Below, in pieces: positions 47,860 to 64,000 of a stretch of DNA of 64,000 nucleotides. This stretch comes from Campylorhamphus procurvoides (Eukaryota > Chordata > Aves > Passeriformes > Dendrocolaptidae). The notes beneath the pieces were generated by a model. That model had not been told where the DNA came from and made no database searches. It was given only the letters and a program-made list of their open reading frames with translations. How positions within the stretch are numbered: position 1 is the stretch's first letter; the number at the start of each line of letters is the position of its first letter. Position numbers and translations under genes: made by a program. Location of the stretch: NCBI GenBank assembly GCA_013396655.1, contig WBMV01004353.1, positions 1,082,418 to 1,146,417 on the forward strand, written 5' to 3'.

Positions 47860-48368
47860 ATTAGGGGAAGGGAAATGAGTCCAGAAGGTTAAAAGACTTT
47901 GAGTATGTGTGTGTGTCTGTATGTTGATACTATGGAGATCCTTAATAATTGCTTTGTAAAAGCTTGACCTTGTGACAAGAATTAGGCTCTCAAGGATCTC
48001 CTAATACCCCAAGGTTAATAGTCCTGACTTGTTTCTCACAATCTCTTCTATCTCCCCACCCTCATTAGGGATGGATTTGACCAGCATTCTTTTAGTGGTA
48101 CACGGCCCGTTAAGCCTTTTTTTCATTAATCTGCTCCAAATTGGTCTTGAAATGATCCCTGCTTTCCCCTGCAATTGGCTTAGGAGCTGAATTAGCCCTG
48201 ACATTTGCTCCTTTCGGCAGGATCTTAGCAATAGGGTACCACGGATCAAGGGGTTTATGGTGTTAAGATTCATGCATTGCTCGGGCTTAAAGATGACAGG
48301 ACTGCCTGATACCATTGTTTTCCAAAGATTTTTGTCATTTGCATTTAGCATTTAAAACGTGTGAGGTA
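47860..48368 (-). repeat. ~500-bp element, copy B, downstream of ABCG2
   Basis: This is the partner of copy A at 37158-37665, offset by about 10.7 kb and in the same orientation. The 116-codon minus-strand frame is intact (48001-48351); it differs from copy A at two residues near its start (Trp and Thr in place of Arg and Leu). The base changes are concentrated in the last 60 bp on the right. No target-site duplication or poly(A) tail is evident at either end. Confidence 0.85.
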
Positions 48369-50956
48369 CAGAATTTAATGATTCCAATTATATCACTAAC
48401 TCAATTGAAAATGTGTTTTCGTGTATGAAAATTCCTGATTCAGTTTGCTTACAATTCAACAGCAAATGTTAATCTGGATTCCTGGAAACTTTAAAAGACC
48501 TACTTACATTTAGGTTTTATGTCAAGCCATTCCATTTTTCTTTTACATCCTCTGTCTGATCCACTTTAAAATAATTAAACCACAAGCTGAAGGTTGTTAC
48601 TTCCCTAAAGAGTTATTAAAACACATTTGAATCAATTTGTTTGAAGGAAGCTTCATGATAACAATAATTTTACAAGATACTGCTTTTATATTTTATTGCT
48701 TTCAATACAAAAAAACTAAGATTCTTGTATTTTCAGTGCCACTGACTGAAAGAACTTCATTCTCTATAATGAATGCTCCATTTTCTGTAACTAATAGCAT
48801 AGCTTTGCTAAATTGCAGGGGGGTTATGTTTGTTCTAACCCTTGCTCCTCCTCCATAAACCAGGGGTCAGGTGGGAAGTATTTTTCCCCAAAACACCTGT
48901 GTGTGTTATGCAAGGTACTAATTTCTGACTTGCTGCCACCCAGTTGAAGTGCTCATGTCCTAGAAAGATTATTTAAAACTTACACAGGTTCCAGATGCCA
49001 TCGTTTGGGAAAACCTGAAAAAGCTCTATGTTTATTTACTAAGTAGAGGAAAAAAAGTAAAAGGCAATCTAAGTGCTGGTAGCAGGCTAAGGAGAAAACT
49101 GTGTTAACTGAGAGCTTTCACTGTGCAGAAAGCCACTGGCAAAACTGAAATCATCCAGTTTTTACTCTTATAGCTTCTTTGCTGTAGTGAAAAATATTTA
49201 ATAATAATATCAACTGTTGGAGCAATTCTTCTGGAATAAAGAATTATTTCAGTGGACTTTGAAACGGATGAGCCAGGCTGCTGATAGAGCAGTTTGAATA
49301 GCTTTTAATGAAGGAAGCAGAAGGGCAGACAGTATTAGAAAGCAAATTTCATTTTTCAAATTGCTGCCTTATTTTCAAAACGGATGTTGGTGAGTTATTT
49401 CACTGATTCTGTAACACACTTACACGTGGCTGGACAAGGATATCATAAAGGCTATTGACTTTTCAAATGACACATCTAAAAGGTCCATAAATTACACTGA
49501 CTCAGGATTTGTGACTTATTTTCACAGTGCCCCTGGGCTTTAGAAATTGGATTTAACAAGTGCCTGAGTGATTTGGTAGTTCTTGCCATGGGCTTGGGTG
49601 TTTTGCTGATGAAGCCACTACACTGGCTGGATGCTCTGGGCTGCATAAGAAATGTCATCATCTTTCTTGACTCCTGTGCTGGGTAGATACAGTAAGAACC
49701 TTGTAGGCCATACACTCACTACCCGTGAGGAAAGACATTTGTTTAATTTAGGCTTTTCAGGAGGCATTGAGAAATGTACTCATAGAGCAGCATCCTGCTG
49801 GGGCAGAGAATAAACCAATAAAAAGATTCACAATTCAGGAGGTTGTTCCAGCACAGAGGAAAGACAAAAAAGAAATATACCATAAAAGCCACAAAGAATT
49901 TATGTCAGGTGGACACTTGAAGTTGATAGGCAATAAAAATAATGAAGAAAGAAAACTATTAAGATAGCATTATCACAAAAATTAAAGAATGTATGCCTAT
50001 CTCTTGCCTTCACAGAAACTAAATAGTTATTGATAAGAGCTCAAAATACTACAGTTTCTTTACATGTGGAAGGAAATGGATAGATTAAAGGGCAGGCTAA
50101 CCCAGCCTGTTAAAATAGGTAAACCATGCTCCTCCATTTTCATATATTTCCTTCATATTTCAAGAGAAATAATCTTTGCCTTCATAAGGTCTTGAGTCAT
50201 GCTGTTTAAGCACACCATTCCATTCTAAAGGAAGCTGCTTTGCCAATATTTTAGGCACCCAATTTTTCCAAAGAACACAACACTGCAATTACTCCCTCAC
50301 TCTCCAGTATTATGAAATGGCCACCTCCCTTCTCATTACTTTTCCACTGACCTAGTGGGCACAAAGTGCTTAGGAGGCAATATCCTGCTCTGTAGGACTG
50401 CAGACAGATACCACAGGTAATGTGAAGAAAATTGTTTCTGGACAAACACGAGCATCAGTCCAAGGTGAGTCAAACCTCTTCAAACAATCCCTGCTATGGA
50501 TCTGTAGTCACGTATTTTCTGTTCACAGATTTTTTTTCTGGGATGCTGATAAACATCAGAAGTATTCGATTTTTTTATTTCCTGGATGAAAAATTTCAAT
50601 ATTCCTTGCAACAGCCTAATAGTGCCAGGTTTTCTGCACACTTTATAAAAATAATCTTCCAAAAGAAAAATTAGCAGTCAGAGCTGCTACCTGAAATTGC
50701 AGAAAGCAGACCTGTGCATTTACAGAGACACATATGTGAAATAAAGGGTTAAAAAACAGACTGGGCAATGAAGCAGTAGGATCAGCCCAGTCCTCTGTGT
50801 TCATTAACACCCTGTACTCCCTTTTTACAGTATTTGGTAATCTGACAATAAGGTATGAGAGAAAAGTAACAAAAATAAGATGTAGGATTCTTCACGTTCC
50901 ATTATAAACAAACCAAGTGTAGGGCACAATGTTTGCTTCATAGATTACATAAAATG
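48369..50956. other. Intergenic between convergent genes
   Basis: AT-rich sequence with no exon, RNA gene or named repeat. A 79-codon minus-strand frame at 49476-49715 is unrecognised; it may be old repeat sequence. Confidence 0.45.
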
Positions 50957-53873
50957 TTTATTAGGAAGTAAAGTGCTCAGTTTTACAGATCAATACATTC
51001 TTGATCATTGTAGAAGACTTACATAATTAATAGCTTCCTAATAAGATCAAACACTGTATATTACTATGCAAAATCCTTACTGTTGTAATAAGTAACAAAT
51101 GATATTATAATCTAAAGTTGAATAAGGAATTAATAAAACATTTGTAACATTTTTCAAGTGGCAATGCACTTACTGCAAGGCCCACTGTCAACACACACGG
51201 GTACCCCATGAAAACTTATTGCACTTCAAGATGAAGTTTGTTATTAAGTAACGACACGTTACAGAAATATACCTCCAAAAATACAGCTATGAATGCAGAC
51301 ATTTCCATAATAAACATATAGTACAAATAAAAGATGAATTGCGTGACTGAATTTACATTTTGAAAGGTACATTTTTACAGGAAACCCATGTAAAACCATA
51401 CTGATAGGTCTAAGTGTGCTTTCCTTCCCCCCAGGAAGGCCCTGCCTCACCAACACATGACCATTAGACCACTTCTGCACACTCCTCAGTCCCTGCTGCC
51501 ATAAACCTCTGCATGCACGTATTTGACACCCCACAGGCACAAACCTTAACACAGGGTACCCCTAATAAGGTCCCAGCTGATTGCTGGACTTTCCAAGTTG
51601 AGTCATTTGGCCAGTCATTGATTTTTAAATACTGTCTTAGCATTTAGATCCTTAACCCTAGAAACCCAACATCAATTGTCACACACATGTAATTGGTCAG
51701 TGTGCCTCAAGGTTTGAGCTGTAAATCATGTCACACACCAACACACTACATAGTTTGGATATGAAGGTAAAGATAAGGCTCTGCATATTTAAATTGCTTT
51801 GGTGCTGTATTTTCTATTTTCCTTGCATACCAGCTGGCCATGTGTACAGCTGGTGTTTCTTTTTGGTTCATTTGTTTGTTTAAAGTCAGAAATGCCAGTT
51901 TAATACTGAAAAGCTTTCCTCAGAAAGGTTTCTAAGGTTCAAAAACTTTTAATCAAGGTAAGACAGAGTGCCCTAACTTCACACAAGTATCCTACCCACT
52001 GTTTTGGCAAATTGATGGGGACTCCTGTGAAAGAGCACAAATTTCTTAAACCTTCCTAGTACAGAACAAAATAACCTACAGAAAAAAAAACCCCACCACT
52101 TCACAAGAATCACACCCTGTTTTCCCATATAGTTCTGTCCTTGACAGGAGGCTACTATGAAATTCCCATCTCCACACTGAATTTCCTCCTGTTCCACCTT
52201 ACGTTAATTACGTTTCTGTGCTTATGGTTTCTCATAAAAAAGGGAATGGCACAAAGTCTGTTTATTTTTAGCAAGTTGTCTGGCTATAGGAAAGGCATTC
52301 TGAGTCACTGCACATCCAGGCACTGCCACTGTAAGAACACATGGCACATGTAAGCTTTGCCTAAGCAGCACTCCCACAATGAGGAGCTAACTCATGGCAA
52401 CAACTGCTTTTTGAAACAAAAAGCACCAATGCAATACCTGCTACTTATACTTTGTTAAACAGGCATTTTTTCCTCTACATACCCTACTAATAGCTAAGAT
52501 GCAATTGATTATGCACCTTCCCATGATCTCTGTCATGAACTCGAAGTCTTTAAATACAAGACAACTGCCATCTTCAGGAAAAAAGCACCACTGACAACCT
52601 CCCTCCTAAGCCACTATTCCATGTATGGAAACATAGGCAAAACTCCAAACACTGCCTCAATGCTTTCTACAGGAAACAAACATAATTTCAATATTGCACC
52701 TTCTTTCAAAAGCAAAGCTTCTATGACACAAGGAAGCAGAAGAAATTAAATATTAAAAGTCAGTGATTATACTACAATTATCTTTCCAAAGGAATCGTGT
52801 TGCACCTCAGCAGAAAAGCGTATGTAGAAATGTACCTAATAATTTTACAAGCAGTTCTGTTAAATGTAAATACAGACTACATAGTTGAGATGTGATTAGA
52901 ACTTCACATGGCACAAGATTGGATTTTCCCAACTGCCAGCAACTTCTCTGCCCCCTTCCCACACCCACAGAGGAGTTACGTGTTTTTCAATTTTGTGTGC
53001 TTGTAAATAATATATTTTCTGCAAAGTAGCCACATTTACCCAAGAACCTCTGCTATATTTATCCCAGGAACACTTAAATCAGGAAAACATAGCATTAAAA
53101 AATGGACACTTTGCAACATAGCTAAAAAGTACTATGTTAGTTTGGTGTGAAGAGGCAGTTCTCATATATTACTTCTGAAATCCTAATTATGATGCATTCA
53201 GTTTCTATTACAGAATTATATAATTTACAGCTGTACAAATTAAGTGCACTTCATTCTGTTTAAAGAAATGTAGTACTCCTCAAAAACAGGAAAAAAAGAA
53301 TATTTTAAGTTAGGTAAAATGTTAGCAAACCAAGAATAAATCAGAAAACCAGGTAGCAACTCAATTTTTTTTTTTTAAAAAGTGCTGGTTTTCCTCTTTG
53401 AAAACTGTCAGTTGTTATAAGGAATCAGAAAATAAACTGATGCCATCTTCTTTTAAAATTTGCTTTTAAAAGAATTTAAAAATCACATTTTCCAAGAGAA
53501 AGCAGAAAACTCATAGCCTTTCATTCCTGTGTGGTGGCCACAGCACAGTTTTTTGCCCGATGCTCTCTGCCCTCATGGAAGTGTTCCCCATAATACACGT
53601 ATAGAATCAAATTTCTGTCCCAGTAGATTTTGTCACACTTGATATCCATTTTGTTCCCAGGGCTGACAGTCTCACTGCTGGTAACCCAAACATGACACCT
53701 GGCTTACACAGGTCTGAAAGTGACTCGTGAAGAGAATATTTACTTTTGCCCACCAGTGAAAGTTGTCCTTAGTGGTCTGATCAGAATGATCACCTCATGC
53801 TGGGAAACAGCAAAGTGTATTTGCTTGGCTGAATACTGACCTGAAACGTTTGGAATCACCTACAAAGCTAATC
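50957..53873 (-). other. PKD2: Probable PKD2 3' UTR
   Basis: The sequence downstream of the PKD2 stop (53874-53876) contains no splice-compatible exon. Minus-strand AATAAA signals occur at 52261-52266 and 50957-50962. The second would give a UTR of about 2.9 kb, and human PKD2 also has a long 3' UTR. The true end is not determinable from sequence alone; the shorter form ending near 52240 is equally possible. Confidence 0.45.
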
Positions 53874-63036
<9,163 letters not shown>

Positions 63037-64000
63037 CTGAGTACAAAAGAAACACATAAATTTACAAAAGGTGATTAGGATTTTAAACCAACTTGCTTTA
63101 GCCACATATGTCAGATAAAGTTAAGATATGACACACTTCATGTTATTTATAGCACTACCACAAAGTGAGCTTTGAGTAAAAGCAAACAATACTCTATTTT
63201 CAAGGTGTCCTGACTACAAAGATAGAGTTTCAAACAGAAGAGTAACATCTAGAGACTGTACAGAGCCTAGGGGGAAAAAAAATTAAAAAATCACTGATAT
63301 AAACTTCTCACAGTCCTTCAGGTCAACCCCTCCCATCACCAATCCCAAGAGTCCATAGGGCCAGGCAGCTGGAGGGGCCAGGTTTCACTCAGGAGTAATT
63401 TCACAGCCCAGGAGCTGCTGTTTGACATGGGACCCAAACTACAATTTCTGGACATATCAGGAACTGCATTTCACAAGAAAACCATTACAGTCCTGGACTG
63501 CAGACAAACAGTCTGGGAATAAGAAGATTTGGAAGTCATTTCCTTACCAGAGTTGAAGGACAAGATGAGAATGACGCCTGGCAGGCTCAGAAGAGTGAAG
63601 CCATCACAGAGAAGAAAATATAAGGAAGGAAATACGACAATTCAAAAAGACAAATGTGAAAAAGAGTAAAGAGCAGAAGGACAGCAGTAGCCAAAAAGGC
63701 ACTACACTTTCTCCAGAGTACAGACTGCCCAGTATTGCCCAGAACAAGCAAGAGTAGAGAAGCTGCAGTTCTACCATAAAGTTCTTGCTTTGACCTCTGC
63801 AAATGTGCTGTTCATTGGTGTAAGTGAACACTTCACCATGTATATAGAGTCATAAATACATAATCCTAAATTTAAACAATGTCCCTCAGGCAAGGTATAA
63901 ATGTAGAATTTTGACCCTTTGTGTGAACTGAATTTTACACTCACACCTGAACACTCTCCATCGACTGCAACAGCAAAGCATCCTTTTCCTGCCCTCACCA
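63037..64000 (-). other. PKD2: PKD2 intron upstream of the first exon in the window
   Basis: Reading on the minus strand, no exon encoding the expected S2-S3 segment of polycystin-2 is present to the right edge. The open frames at 63587-63998 on the minus strand show no similarity to polycystin-2. The intron is therefore at least 964 bp. Confidence 0.7.

Noticed and set aside
63587..63998. Minus-strand frames as possible PKD2 exon 6
   Set aside because: None encodes the expected helix before LSVVAIG; I conclude the exon is beyond the window.

Overview
The window looks like nuclear DNA from a bird. Introns are short to medium with clear splice sites, CR1 LINE fragments are the main interspersed repeat, and two retroviral-type solo LTRs are present. 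The three recognisable loci have avian or vertebrate protein sequences. The order of bird cannot be fixed from sequence alone. Almost none of the open reading frames longer than 60 codons are genes; the real coding sequence is in about 30 small exons that I joined by splice sites and reading phase.

Layout. 1-7.1 kb: no recognised gene; a minus-strand solo LTR (2220-2583), a CR1 fragment and a perfect 29-bp inverted repeat. 7.1-14.6 kb: two tandem PLAC8-family genes on the plus strand, each with three coding exons and a 3'-UTR exon ending in AATAAA. 14.6-24 kb: gene-free, with old local duplications, two large CR1 fragments and a solo LTR that split one CR1 and left a 5-bp target duplication. 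24.0-24.8 kb: a CpG-rich segment with an 18-bp minisatellite and a good splice donor, probably the ABCG2 promoter and non-coding exon 1. 29.8-44.3 kb: ABCG2 on the plus strand, complete, 15 coding exons, 662 residues. 44.3-51 kb: the gap between two convergent genes, holding CR1 pieces and the second copy of a nearly identical ~500-bp element whose first copy lies in an ABCG2 intron. 51-63 kb: PKD2 on the minus strand, 3' UTR and the nine exons matching human exons 7-15. The upstream exons lie beyond the right edge.

The convergent PKD2/ABCG2 pair is conserved with mammals. ABCG2 encodes a half-transporter that exports urate, porphyrins and xenobiotics. PKD2 encodes the polycystin-2 cation channel. 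The PLAC8 pair are small cysteine-rich proteins. I see no functional link between the three loci; they are neighbours, not a pathway.

Most worth a second look: (1) the duplicated ~500-bp element with an intact 116-codon ORF and almost no divergence over more than 400 bp; (2) the minisatellite at the ABCG2 promoter, which holds ten antisense copies of the splice-donor core AGGTAAG; (3) the 29-bp perfect inverted repeat near 4.0 kb; (4) a GC-AG intron in ABCG2; and (5) the LTR nested in a CR1. I found no convincing new multi-gene system.
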